From assembly GCA_015680685.1 (NCBI GenBank), contig MNCI01005967.1, positions 129,438 to 184,167 of the forward strand: a DNA stretch of 54,730 nt. Reading direction: 5' to 3'. Under the pieces are notes generated by a model that saw only the letters and a program-made list of their open reading frames with translations, ran no database searches and had not been told where the DNA came from. Each line of letters opens with the position of its first letter. The first letter of the stretch is position 1. Origin of the DNA: Gnetum montanum (lineage: Eukaryota; Streptophyta; Gnetopsida; Gnetales; Gnetaceae). A program made the translations under genes and the position numbers. Shown here piece by piece: positions 1 through 11,340 of this stretch.

Positions 1-1735
1 ACAATATAATTGAATACCCTAGCCAAAACTAACATCCAACTCCTCTAGTAGCTAAACAATGAGGAATAAGATTCAATGATTATGAAGGATCCTTATCACA
101 TGGTGCTACTGCTTCTTCCTTAGTGATGACAGTCCTGCTTCTAGTCCAGACTTCCCATTGTAATCATAGCAAAATCATAGATTAGTGTGCAACATATAAC
201 ATATAGCTTTTAGGTACCTTGTCGCATTGGTAGTTACACTTAGCTAGGTTGTGATTATGGTGGATTGACTCCTTTAATAGTGTTAGTGAGAACACTAAAA
301 AATAGGGTGAACTGGATAAGTGATCCATTATTAAATTATGAAAAGTCCAAATGCGATGAAATGCTTGAAGAGGGTTAAAGAATTCACAAAAAATAAAAAA
401 GGAAATTTACTAAAAAAAAGATTGTGAAAATTCACACAATTGGATGTTATGGATGAGGCACACAAAAGGATTTGATTATATGAATTTTTAAAGAAAAAGA
501 ACTTAACTAATCCAACCAAAAGGATATGCAAGTGGGTCCTCCACAAAGTAGGTACATGTCCTTATTTTCCTTGCATAACCTCAAACCAAGGAGTCCTTGA
601 CCCCATGGGTGATTAATGGTTACAAAAATTTAAGTATGAAAACCTAAAAGAAACTACCTAAGAATTTCAACACATCAAACCAAAACATTGAATAAGAACA
701 TGAACATTGGTGGTGAGTTGTGGCATGGAAAGCATAGATGGATGAGAGAGAAAGTGGAATGGAGTTTCCAATTATGATCACATTAAGTCCCTTGTGAATT
801 TTGTGGTTAAATGACTTGATAAAATTCATCCTTATTCTAGACCAAAACCAACCACATTTAGTGACTTTGCATCACCACTCTAAGACCAGTCCATCCTCTT
901 GAGACACAAGAGTGCTACGACAGAATAACCACCATTTCTTTTTTAAGAAGAAAAGAGAAGTAGGAAGTAACAAAGGAACTTAGTTGAGGGGACCTTCAGG
1001 CATGGGTAACATGTCTTTCTAGTACCATAACTAGTGCTTGTAGCCATTTATTTTGTCTAAGGTATGTGATTTGAATTCCCATCATTTTTTTTGTTTTGTT
1101 ATAGTTTTTTTTTGAATGGGAATGACACCATGCAAATACTTATTCAATTCCTATTATTGGTTGACATAGAATAGTAAAAAATCCATGAAAACACACTTGC
1201 AACCACATAAGCAGAAAGGCACAGAGAGTACTGAGTCCCCTTGAAGTCACACCTTTGAATCCTTTCCAAGTTTGGAAACTACCAAGGTCACAAGTTCATT
1301 AAAGTCTTATTAATGAAAAGGAGACCTCATATTTTCAAAAAAAAATAAAAAAAAATAAGATCATAGATTTTTTGGATGGCTAGATGTTATGGACTCATTG
1401 ACTATTTCATGATAAAGAAGCCATGTCCTAGTTATCAGTAACAGAATTCAAAGCTAGAATCCAAACACCAATAATCAAATAACAGGATAGCACATGCCCA
1501 CATCAAACAGAAAACATTGTACCTAGTTGGTAATAAGGCATGTTATTAGTAATAAAAAAAAATAAGGAAATCACATCAAAATAAATAAAAATATACAAGA
1601 AATTGTAAAACATTGAAGAAAAATAAAATGTACTAACAATGTTGTAAAACAAAATTTGGAAAAAATTAATAACATAAAAAAGGTGTAAGATACAAAAGGC
1701 ATAAAAAAAAAGTTATAAAAATAACAAGGTGTAAA
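1..1735. other. Unassigned AT-rich stretch without a recognisable gene
   Basis: No coding region, RNA gene or LTR could be recognised here on either strand. The stretch holds several A-rich runs, for example near 1335-1360 and 1550-1710, and only short open frames with no family-like motifs. It lies directly downstream, in element sense, of the truncated integrase of element O. It could be O's decayed integrase tail and 3' end or older sequence into which O inserted; nothing separates the two. Confidence 0.5.
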
Positions 1736-2340
1736 AAAATAGGCCCAAAGGGCATTACTAAGTTTCATGCTTCAATCTTGCCTATATTTGCTAACAATTC
1801 TTGTTAAAATCTTAGTGATTTCCCTATTTGTGACCTTAGCTTGACTATTGGCTTGGGGGTAATAACATGTTATTAATTTATGCTCAACCCCCATGTAGTA
1901 CATGACCTTCCGAAAGGTAGTGCTTATAAAGTAGATTCCATTATAAGAAATTAATGCATGTGGGATACCAAAACTATTTATAAAATTCTATTGTATAAAT
2001 TGAGTAGTAGTAGAAGATGTATAGTCAATGAAGAATGTTGCTTTTTCCAGTTTTGTACAATAGTCAACAATGACTATGATGTACATCTTTACATTTGACA
2101 TGGGTGTGATGGGATCCATGAAATCAATGCCCTAGATGTTAAAGGATACTAGTGGTTGAATCCATTGCTGAGGTCCCTCCATTCAAGTAGCCATTCCACC
2201 ATCTCATTGGTAGCATTAACAAGAGTGGATAAATTGATGAGCATTTCTAAAAATTATTGACTAGTAATACCCTACCATCAAGATTTTAGTGGTTGTGCAT
2301 CTCCCAGCATAGTGACCTCTATAAGGATGCTCATGAGCAT
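1736..2340 (-). pseudogene. Ty3/gypsy integrase fragment (element O)
   Basis: Read on the minus strand, this is the catalytic core of an LTR-retrotransposon integrase, which would insert the cDNA copy into the host genome. Visible pieces are GIDFMDPITPM, then IIVIVDYCTKLEKA, FGIPHALISYNG (the usual ISDQG-type block) and YYPQAN, followed by a DWSMKLSNALWAY-like end close to plant Athila-type integrases. After WAY the similarity stops abruptly and A-rich sequence follows, so the C-terminal part is lost. Stop codons interrupt it, several where glutamine is expected. It follows RNase H in the normal Ty3/gypsy order and belongs to the same minus-strand element as the RT at 3110-4062. It is not functional. 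Confidence 0.82.
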
Positions 2341-2599
2341 CCTAGAGAATGCGTAGTTGATTAGCATCAAGGATACACTAATGAACCAAGCCATCAACAT
2401 ACACCTTGTAGAGGTGTCCATTGATCTCTATGAAGCATTTCACCTAGTGAAGAAATTGTTGTTTCTTCCGATGGTTCAACCTTTGAGGCATCTCTTGAGT
2501 GAGAAGACAGGTGAGAATACCATTATACAATTTAGGCTCAATGGTAAATTATTTAGTTATAGCACTAACAAAGAGAAGTTCATTAGGACATTGATTAGA

Positions 2600-3110
2600 T
2601 AATGGACTTTCCTCCTCTTTGTTGTTCCATTACAACTAAGACAAGTCGTTAGTGATGACATTTTTAGTTTTCTTTCAATCTACCATTGTAAGATTGAATT
2701 CCTATAATATCACTAGCCACCATATGAAAAGGGGGCTAATCATTGGATTATTCATCAAGAAGCAAATTGCACTGTGGTATGTATGTACAAATACTTTGTA
2801 TCCAAGAACATAGTGCTTGAACTTCTTTAGAGAAAACACCAGTACCATCAATTCTTTTTTTGTGATGGTGTAATTTAGCTATGCATTCACAATGCTTTGG
2901 CTTGCATTATGGATGTAATATGGGAATTTCTTATCATCCAATTGCATAAGCATAGCCCCCAAGACATAATTTTATGCATCTTTCATAACATGTAATGCTC
3001 TCAACTAGTCAAGTACTTGTAGAATTGGAGTTTCTAAAAGTTTCTCCTTTAGATGTTGGAATGCTTTTTCATATTTCTTAGTCCAAAAAAATGGAGCATC
3101 CTTATTTGTT
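2600..3110 (-). pseudogene. Ty3/gypsy RNase H region (element O)
   Basis: The minus strand encodes a decayed RNase H, which removes the RNA strand during reverse transcription. Recognisable blocks are YVLGAMLMQLDDKKFPYYI, then NYTITKKELMVLVFSLKKF and FVHTYHSAICFLMNNP, matching the order DASDYAVGA / NYTTTEKELLAVVFAF / TDHAAIRYL of plant gypsy elements. The catalytic DAS block is degraded to KDA, and TDH has become TYH. It sits between the RT and integrase of element O and carries several stops. A short connection domain (YRKF-like, around 3135-3200) precedes it. Confidence 0.78.
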
Positions 3111-4062
3111 AGCTTAACCAACAATTTTATGATCTTAGAGAAATTTTCTATAAATCTTTGGTAGTGGCCAATGTATCCAAGGAATGGCTAAATGTCTTTG
3201 ACGGTTTTTGGTTGGTGGGTAATTCCTTGGATGACTCTGATCTTTTTTGGATCTACCTTGATCCCTACTTATGAGATTATATGCCTCAATAAAATGCCCT
3301 CTTCGACCATTAGATGACTCTTTTGCCAATTAATCTATAGGTTTGTTTCTAGAAATCTTTTGACGATTGCTCAAGGTGATCTAGAGCTTGCTCAAATGTA
3401 GCTCCATAGGTGGAGAAGTCATCCATGATGACTTTCACCCAGCTACTAATCCACTATTGAAATATACTTAAGACCAAGTGTTGGAATGTGGCAAGGGCAT
3501 TGCATGGACCAAATAGCATATTTTGATATGTAAAAGTCCCTTAGAGACTCGTAAATGTTGTTTTGGCTTGATCCTTTAGCATGATCTAGATTTAGTTATA
3601 GCCACTATAACCATCTAAAAAACTATAATAGCAATGCCGAGAAATAAATTTAAACACTTGATCCAAAAATGATAATGGAAAGTGATCTTTGAATGTTGCC
3701 ATATTTAATAATAATAAATTGATGCGGACCTACGATTTGGCCCCTTTCTTTGACACAATCATAAGTGGGCTAACCCTCTCACTACCCACAATGTGATAGA
3801 TAAGCCTTTCCTTGAGGAGTTTTTTGAATTTCTCTTTAAAAATTTGCTTTAATTTGGGGTTCAACTACTACTACAACTACCTCTTTGGCTTCATGGCTAG
3901 ATCAGTGTAGATACGATGATAGCATATCCTAGCATCAATCCCTGTGAGTTCAGGATATGACAAAGCAAAGGCTATTGGCCATTTGTTGACCATATTCAAT
4001 AGCATCTATTTCTATTCAGAAGAAATATTTTCATTGATCATTACCAACTCTCATTTTTTTAA
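3110..4062 (-). pseudogene. Ty3/gypsy reverse transcriptase, interrupted by element 1
   Basis: The minus strand shows the palm and fingers of a Ty3/gypsy RT. Visible motifs are SPLMIVSKKGAKS (SPVVLVPKKDG-type), FSFLDGYSGYN with downstream stops in place of glutamine, LFGPCNALATFQ, and the catalytic box as IMDDF. A connection block resembling IDPKKIRVI...FLGYIGHYRRFI follows. The upstream end, including an ALSYPELTGID block, stops exactly at 4062, where the LTR of element 1 begins. The missing N-terminal piece (ELKTILGGMKYAFL-like) continues on the other side of element 1 at 12882. Stops and frameshifts make it dead. Lineage looks Athila-like from the integrase and gag, a judgement by eye. Confidence 0.85.
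4058..4062. repeat. Target-site duplication TTTAA, left copy (element 1)
   Basis: TTTAA directly precedes the TG end of the left LTR. The same five bases follow the CA end of the right LTR at 12877-12881. Five bp is the usual duplication for Ty3/gypsy integrases. The RT of element O reads across the two flanks, which independently supports the insertion. Confidence 0.88.
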
Positions 4063-5450
4063 TGGGATGTCCAAAAACATTAGTGGTTGGAACACCAAGA
4101 GGTCCATAGGTGTATAGCCTAACCCCAAATCCATATGAGGGCTATGCTGGCTAAAACAGAAATGGCATGCCCTAAATGGTCTCATTGATTAGGCAGGGAC
4201 TTATGTGGTGTTAACATGACCATGTGTGAGAAGAGTTTATACTATGTTACGCGTAGGCATCGAGTCTGAGAAAGCTAGAGCATAGCATGGTGTCTTGGCC
4301 TGAGAATTATGATGTGAACTTGCAAATATGTATGAAAAGTGAGAAAATATAAGAATTACACTAAATGACAAAGAGAAATTCTTGAAAAATGCAACAAAAT
4401 TTGAGAACAGTAGTGCATCACCCCAAAAGAGGGAGCGTAGCTAACTCACAAAGGTATACACAATGTACAATAGGCACAGTGAGAGTGCATTCATAGCTTC
4501 GGTGGTGTTAGGCTATAAAGTTTGGTGCTCACTATGTTGGACTGTGCCTACTAGGTTGGTAGCCATAGTGTACCATGTGATGTTCTATGGGGCTACAAAG
4601 GGGTTGCAGTGTACCATGCGATGTAGCTATGCCTCTCTACTGGTGTGGTGTGCTCTGGGTCTCATTCACCCATGGAGCTAAGTGCCAAGATGCCAAAGTG
4701 CCAAATGCTAAAATGGAAGTGCCAACTACCTTACTGGTTAAGAATGGAAGCCTCCTCCTCCATCTCTTCCTCTTTTCCCCCCTTTTTTGAAACATTAGGA
4801 TGCATGAGTACTTATAGGGCTAGGGTTAGCCCACAATGTGGATCAGGTGCCATGTGGTAGTGTGGTGGGTGGGACCATGGGACATTGTCTACTAGGTTTG
4901 TCTCATGTTACATGTAGGACATAGGACACTATCTGCTACACTTGTTCCATGTTACACGTGGGACACGGGATGTTATCTACACAGTTGAACAAGTGTGCTA
5001 TGCTATGCTATGTTGCATAGCTTGACATGTGTGCTACATTGTGCTATGCTATGCAACATGACATGGTGCTAGGCTGTACTACACTATGCAACATGATAGG
5101 GTGCTCCTTTATGCAATGTGACAAGGTGTTATGCTACATAGCATAATAGGGTGCTACGCTACGTAGTATGACATGGTGTCATGCTGCGCTACACTGCACA
5201 GCATGATAGGGTGTGATGCTGTGCTATTCTACGCAATGTGATGTGGTGCTACACTATGCTATGCAATGCAGCATGACATGTGAATTTGTATAAAGTGCCA
5301 TCATTCTAAAACTTAGAAAATTTTTGCAAATTTGGAAATTTGAGCTAACTACACTCAAAACTTGAAAAAATATGGGCAAAGTGCCACCATTTTGACACTT
5401 AGCAAAATTTGAAATCGAGATGCCAAGACCTGAGATTTTGTTGTGTTTCA
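4063..5450 (-). repeat. 3' LTR of element 1
   Basis: On the minus strand this LTR starts TGAAACACAACAAAAT and ends GGACATCCCA. It aligns along its length with 11341-12876, with an array-length difference accounting for most of the size gap (1388 against 1536 bp). A TATA-like CTATAAGTA lies near 4809-4817 (minus). Upstream of it, in element sense, is the CTACGC-word array at 4985-5280. The polypurine tract lies next to its start at 5451-5464. Confidence 0.85.
4985..5280. repeat. CTACGC/CTATGC word array in U3 of left LTR
   Basis: Degenerate tandem units of about 30-45 bp follow the pattern GACATGGTGCTAYGCTRYGC...GCRTAGYRTG. Each unit combines CTACGC-like words with their reverse complement (GCGTAG, GCATAG), so units are partly palindromic. 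Most variants are TACGC, TATGC or TACAC, the products expected when a CpG decays on one or the other strand. Confidence 0.8.
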
Positions 5451-5464
5451 ATGGCCCTTCTTTG
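5451..5464 (-). other. Polypurine tract of element 1
   Basis: On the minus strand the bases just before the 3' LTR read CAAAGAAGGGCCAT. A purine-rich run at this place primes plus-strand DNA synthesis in LTR elements. Element 3 has CAAAGAGGGGCCAA at the same position (50675-50688), which supports the boundary. Confidence 0.75.
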
Positions 5465-6600
5465 TTGACATATGGAGGAGTGGCCCAAGAGACATAAATA
5501 AAGAATTACAAAACACCATAGCAAACATGCCACGAACATCACTAGTTGGTATAAGATCAAATGTCGTTTTACCATGATCAAGGGTGCTATGGGAATAAGG
5601 TTATGATAAGGGACAAGGGGTATAGGAAATGCTAGGGAGATGAGTTTTAAATGGTGGGAATGAAATGCAAATAGTGGATCATGATGTAAGATGCAAATTC
5701 AGCATGGCTGACAATGACCATGCCATGAAGTGATTTGTCCCTAAAACGTTGACCTCTCATCGAAGTGCTTATGAGAGTGTCAAAGTTGATCTAAGGCTGA
5801 GATAGTTGTAAAGTTGTAGCATTTTCAATTTTATTGGGGATATGTTTTTCCCCATTCTCATTTTTTTTTGGTGTGAGGCCAACCTCCATTGGGTTCGACT
5901 TACTACTGAATACTAGCTACAAGTTGGCCATCAAGTAGATGGGCTTTGTTTTGATGCGACCATATTGTGTTTGTAGGATAGGTGTTTCCTCAGGGGGATG
6001 ATTCATGTTACATCTTATTAGGCTTTGACCATGGAACAGAGGCTCCCAATAGGATGAGTTATGTTACATCGACCATGGGTTCTATAGTTGATGTGAAGAG
6101 AATGCCATGTGCATCACAATGCATATGCCAAGGGGATGTGGAATCATGAGTATGTGGGGGATGAGAATATTTTGGGATGAAGGAGTGGTTATGAATAGGA
6201 TGTAATAGGAATGAGGGGGATGTGCACTCTTGAGTGGCTTAACTAGTCCAATCACACATATCAAAACAATGTGGCAACTAGCTGTTGTAATGACATGCAT
6301 CTCTGCACGACCACCTCTAAGGGTTCGTCCTACAAACACAACTCCAAGAAGACAAGAAAACCACATAATATGAAATGTAAGTGTACATGCCTAATCTAAA
6401 GATGTTGCATGTTCTAGATGCAAAGATGTTGTAAATGTGCCAAATGTTGTGTTAGTTGCAAGTGCTCAGGAAGCTAGTGAAAGTGTTGGGGTGATGATGT
6501 TGCAAGTCCTCTAAAGGCTACACTAATGGAAAGTTCTTTTAAAGATCAGGAGAATGATGGGAGGTGATGATGTTGTGAGTGCCACCAAGGTCGCATTAAT
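5465..6600 (-). other. 3' non-coding region of element 1
   Basis: No gene is supported here. One block at about 6325-6366 (minus strand, TGGTTTTCTTGTCTTCTTGGAGTT and onward) recurs in element 3 at about 51625-51670, and so does the sequence just inside the 3' LTR. These are conserved parts of the family's 3' region. A 94-codon frame at 6082-6366 has no recognisable motif. Confidence 0.6.
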
Positions 6601-6985
6601 GGAAAGTGCTCCAAAAGATTAACAACATGCTAGTTTAAAGTCCTGGCAGATTGTGAACACAGTTTAAGGTCCTGGTAGACTATGATGTGCTAGTATATAA
6701 TCCTAGCAGACTGCTGGATGCTAGTTTAATGTTGTAGAGGATAGTGGATATTGTGTTAATTTAACATCATGACCCAAGGATGAGCTATTGTGCCAGTTTA
6801 GCGTCATGACCCAAGGATGAGCTATTGTGCTAGTTTAACATCATGACCCAAGGATGAGCTATTATGCCAGTTTCACATCATTACCCAAGGATGAGTTGTG
6901 CCAGTTTATAGTCATAGAAATTTATCTATGCTATTTTATAGTCATAGTAGACTATCTGTGCCAGTTTATAATCATAGCAAACTAG
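6600..6985. repeat. 37-bp tandem array with TAGTTTA core
   Basis: Units starting GACCCAAGGATGAGC recur with an exact 37-bp step at 6771, 6808, 6845 and 6882. Less regular units extend on both sides. Each unit contains (T)AGTTTA plus a GTCAT-type word. Related arrays lie at the corresponding place in element 3 (51840-52150) and, with another spacer, in element 2 (42960-43215). Confidence 0.82.
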
Positions 6986-7139
6986 TGCTTACCTTGCTTG
7001 TGTAAGGTGTGATGTTGCATGTGTAGTCATGCTGTGTGCCTACAAGATCCTGTAAAAATCAACTAGAAAAACAACATCAAGTGGCAACTATTGTAAATAG
7101 AGTTTAAATTCATAAATGAAAGGAAAGTAGTGCAAAAAT

Positions 7140-7210
7140 TGATAGTTTTAGGCCATGTCAAGCCATAGGCTAGTTTAAGGCCTTTTCGGGCCATGTGTTT
7201 TGGTTTTTTC
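7140..7210 (-). repeat. TTTAAGGCC...GGGCCAT block
   Basis: The plus strand reads TAGTTTAAGGCCTTTTCGGG followed by CCATG; the reverse complement CCCGAAATGGCCTTAAACTA recurs in element 2 at 42960-43215. Element 3 has it repeated at 52260-52375. It always lies between protease or gag and the 3' array, so it is a conserved non-coding feature of this family. Function unknown. Confidence 0.7.
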
Positions 7211-7309
7211 CTAAATGTATTTTTGATTTCTTTTCAAATGCAACATGTAAGCTAAGTTGATGAATGCATAAAAAAAGTAGAAATGTTTAAAAAAATAAAA
7301 ATGCATGAT

Positions 7310-8270
7310 CTAAGTGAGTAGGTAGAATGTAAATGTGTAGACTAGTGCGATGTAAATGAAATTCAAAAATGCATGGCAAGCAGAGGCAAAGGGTAGGCAG
7401 CCACCTAGCATATTTTTGGCCAAGGAAAAGTCTTGGTCATGTAGTTGCTTCCTAACTAGGCATGGATTAGGGAGCATGCAAGGCTTAGGATCCTTTGGGA
7501 AGCTATTGGCTTCAACCATTTGTTTGGGTGTGTTAGCCTTAGGTGCTACGTTGGTTGTCATAGGTGTACCACCAAGAAACTCTTCTTCTAAAACTTGCGC
7601 CATGTCTATGTCGTGGATAGTCAAAGAGGAAGCATTATCACCATGGATGATAACTTGACCACCTTCATATTGAAGGTGGATTTCTTGGTGGATGGGAGAT
7701 GAGATGGCCCTTAGTTGGGCTAGCCAAGGCTTACCTAGAATGATGTTGAAACCTGGCATCTCCTCTATGATAGTAAAATATACACTAGTGGGGAATTTCT
7801 CTCCTACCACAAAGGCTACGTTGATTGTACCCTTGACTGTGACACTTGATCCATTGAAGGATTTTAGACATGTGGTTTTGGTTGGCTTGATTTCATCTAC
7901 TAGGCCTAGCTTTTCAATGACGGAGTACAAGACTACATTTGTTGTTGCACCATCATTGACATGCACTTTGTGGATGGTACACTGCCCAACATGTATGCTA
8001 ATGGATAGTGGAGCTATAGTGACCTCCCCTCATTCAAGGTTAACTTTGACTACATTGTCACGAAATACTAGGGATGTTGAACTTGATTCTTGTGGTTTAG
8101 GGGGCAACATTGTTGCACAAATGGATGCCTCATTTGTAGGGATGTCATCTGTAATAGGAATGGATGCCAAGATTTGGGCCAATGCTTGGTAGTGAGTAGA
8201 TGAGGTCATGACCAAGTTGTATAATCTCAACATTGTATTCTTTTGCTTAAGCTTTTGTTTCACCTAGGTT
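7310..8270 (-). pseudogene. Retropepsin region of element 1 Gag-Pro
   Basis: The minus strand encodes a retroviral-type aspartic protease that would cleave the Gag-Pro polyprotein. Seen are VNDGATTNVV (active-site loop), IEKLGLVDEIKPT, a GTINVAFVVG strand and FNIILGKPWLAQLRAI, which matches the ILGRPWL block of Tat-type proteases. The active-site loop reads N-D-G-A where element 2 has D-D-G-A, so the putative catalytic aspartate is changed to asparagine. About 75 residues follow the protease and then the frame ends, with no RT. Upstream, about 8030-8263, is a segment LRLYNLVMTSSTHYQAL...ILASIPI that element 2 also has before its protease. Confidence 0.8.
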
Positions 8271-10890
8271 AGTATAGCTACGAAGTCCTTGTCATTGGTT
8301 GTTATGTTGGCCTTGATTTCCTCCATGTGGCTTGAGAGACAGATCTCTTGCAGAGGGGACTTGGGCTTGGATTACTTGGTTTTCTTGGGGGTAAGGGCCC
8401 CAATTTTTGGTTGTTGCTTGTTGGTTATAGCCTTTGCTTTAGCCATGAGGGTCACAAGGCACTCATTTGTCCTCTTGCGTTGCCATTTGGTAGGCCTACT
8501 TGGGTTACTAATGGGGTCAACCCTTGAAGGAGGAGAGATTGAGACATTTCCCACTATTGGGCTTTAGGTAGTTGAGGGGCCATCACGTTGTGGCACCCTT
8601 ATGAAAATTGGTAATTTAGGAGTTTTCATGTGACCAAATCATTGTGGCACCTTGATGATGAAAGGTTTCTTAGTAGTTGTTGTTGCTACGTCATGCTAGT
8701 TTAACGTCTTAGAAAATGGCTAGTTTGGGACTTTGACCACAAAGGATGTTGTGGATGCTAGAGGTGGTAGTTTGATAACAAAGGAAGGCCTCTTATTTGT
8801 GGTGGCCAATGGGATCCTTGCCTTGTTGAGAGGCACATGGATCACAAAAGGCTATTGCATAGGTTTATACTTTCCACCCATGCTAATGGAATTTATGGCA
8901 TAGGATGCATCATCTATGCTGGATTGATTCATCATGTTAAGTACTAGTTGGCCCCATTCTATCATTCTTTTCAAGTTGTCCTGCAAAGCATGAAAATTTT
9001 CCATACTATGACCAGACAACTGGTGGTAATGATAGTATTGGTCTAGCTTGAAGTGTCATGGAACTGGGGGCTCGTTTGGTATTGCTGAAGTAGTGTTCCT
9101 TAGTAGTTCGTAGTATCTATCATGTTTTTGGTGAGCAATCTATGATACATGTTTGTATTGGATTTTCCTAGCTTTTAGGAGTTTCTCTAGTAGTTCAGAG
9201 GGTTCCATTGGTAGTGGTGTATACTTTGAGCAGTCCTTGTGCTGAAAGTTGGACCTTGGGGTAGCCCTTATTGATGTAAGTGAATTAGTGCCAAAGTTGG
9301 TGGTTTTGTCAGCTGGGGTCTTGGGCTACTTAGCTATTGGGCCCTAGTTGGTTACTTTTGTGCTTGCACCCATTATTTCCACTATTGTATTCTACTTGCA
9401 AGCATGTTGGTTTCTTGAGGCCATGTAGGCTAGGTCATTAATAGCTTGCACTACTTCCTCTATGCCTTTTGTTTGGGCAAAGGATTGGGTAAGAGAATTT
9501 GGGGCTAGATAATACAATTTGGACTTGATGAAGTCATTCACTGCACCTTTGAAGATGGCTAGTAGATGTGTCTTTGATAAGGGTTCATGCATTTCACTCA
9601 ATGCAGTATTCCAACATTGGAGGAATTTTGACATAGGTTCTAGAGGCCCCTGCTTAACCTACATGAGCTAGTCAAGGGTTGCTTCAGGCTTAAGGTTGTA
9701 GTTGAAGCATATCACATACTGGCTTATGAGATCCTCTAAAGAGGAGATCAAGGCTTTGGGTACCATGTGATACTAGTCTAAGCCCTTGCCAGTGAGTGAC
9801 ATGGGGAACATGTACATGATGGCATGTGGCCAAGCTTGAAGGCGTAGGCACTCAGATCAAAATGTGACCAAGTGTGCGTCAGGATCCCCTTCACCATTGT
9901 ACTTTGTGAATTGTGGTAGCTAGACCCTAGTTGGGAGAGTTAGAGGTGGTACCGTAGGACTTATGAGATTGTCTTAGTAGAAGTCCACCATCTTGATGGT
10001 GTCAGAGGAGGTAGCCTTGAGTTGGTTGATCTTCTCTGTCAAGCTTTGGATTAGCTGGAATGCCTAATCCAAGCTTGAGGATGTGCCAATCGATTGCATT
10101 GGCTAGGATTGTGTTGGTTGCATAGCATAGGGTTGAATTCTTGGTTGTGGAGTTTTCTAGTTTAACATCATAGCATATGGACATTTCCAATTTAATGTCA
10201 TAGCGGACAATGGTGGATAGTTTAAGGTCATGGTGGACCATTATTGATGTGTTGGTTGAGTGATGGGTGTGGTGATTGAAGTAGGCCACACATGAGTGGG
10301 TTGGATGGACATCGTAGACACCAATGAGATAGGTGGGACATAGGATGCCTAAGTTGTCTAGGGCTAGGAGGTGGCTCTTGCATGAGCATAGGGTTGGGCA
10401 AATGTAGTAGTCACTTGCAAGGAAGGTTGAATTGGCATCAGCACCATCTTAGCGAAGATGGATGGACTGAACCAAGGAGGGGTAGTACTAGGAAGTAGTT
10501 GTTGGAAGATGGTGTAGGAGTGGCTCTTGTGTTCAGAGTAGGCCTCGAACTCATCTTCCTCCTTTTGTAAGTCTTCCTCATAGGTTGTCTTTACATCATG
10601 CTTATTTGCATGGATGAGTTTGGACAATAACTGGTGGTAGGACTTTGTGAGTGGGATTATGTCAAACAAGGAGGGGTTGTACTCCCGTCCATTCTGGTGG
10701 ACTCATTCATAGTCCTATTTTGCCTTCAAATCAAGGTAATCCACTAGTAGTCCTACTTGGATTTTGGCACAAATAAAATTGTATTATCTATGGCTTAGTG
10801 CAGCATAATTTGGCTGGATCCTAGTGTCAAATGTGTTAAACACCAATGTGGAAGGTTGATCTAGATTCATATTCATAGATTGGGTTGTGA
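8271..10890 (-). pseudogene. Gag of element 1, degraded
   Basis: The minus strand carries a broken gag polyprotein, the capsid and nucleocapsid protein that packages element RNA. The best block (9392-9634) includes EMHEPLSKTHLLAIFKGAV, NDFIKSKLYYLAP and DLAYMASRN, and aligns with element 2 at 40430-40650. Around 8960-9060 a YHQLSGHSME...FHALQDNL-like segment matches the YHxxxGHDTDxxxxLKDxI block of Tat-lineage gag. An N-terminal part at 10364-10669 (IPLTKSYHQLLSKLIHANKH) aligns with element 2 at 39130 onward. Many stops and frameshifts are present. TAGTTTA words occur inside the gag linker near 8695 and at 10155-10245. Confidence 0.72.
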
Positions 10891-11068
10891 GAGTTTTTGT
10901 TCGCAAAAAATGGCTAACTCTAAAAACTACAGAAAAATGACTAAGTCTACCAGCAGCAGAAAAATGTAAGAAAATAGCTAAGTGTAAAAATGCAGATAAA
11001 ATGGCTAATTATGGAAATATAGAAAAAGTGCCAAGTATGAAAACTTCTGAAAATGGCCAACTCTGGTG

Positions 11069-11265
11069 CTACATTCGCTACACTGGAGCTTGCTATGCTA
11101 GAGCTTGCTATGCTATAGCTTGTCACACTCGCTATGCTAGAGCTTGCTATGCTCACTACGCTAAAGCTTGCTACACTATAGCTTGTAATGCTCACTACAC
11201 TAAAGCTTACTATGCTCACTACACTAGAGCTTGCTATGCTCTGAAAACTTGTTACACTCTCTAGA
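11069..11265. repeat. 24-bp tandem repeat in the leader of element 1
   Basis: Units of about 24 bp with the pattern GAGCTTGCTATGCTCACTAC repeat some eight times between the 5' LTR and gag. They include the same CTATGC/CTACGC words that fill the LTR arrays. The regular frame makes both strands open (Ala-Cys-Tyr on plus, Ser-Val/Ala on minus), which is a by-product of the repeat and not a gene. Confidence 0.8.
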
Positions 11266-11340
11266 ACATCTAGAGTTTTGATTAAGTGCTAATCAAAAAT
11301 GCAGACAAAAATGGTCAACCCTCAGTTTAGTCCCAAAAAC

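Noticed and set aside
4985-5280. CRISPR array
   Set aside because: Repeats are degenerate, spacers are not unique, and the context is a plant LTR.
6082-6366. 94-codon minus-strand frame in element 1's 3' region
   Set aside because: No motif, and the only part shared with element 3 (6325-6366) is conserved as nucleotide sequence, not as an open frame.
11001-11264. Overlapping open frames rich in Ala-Cys-Tyr (plus) or Ser-Val-Ala (minus)
   Set aside because: Both are produced by the 24-bp tandem repeat, whose length is a multiple of three.
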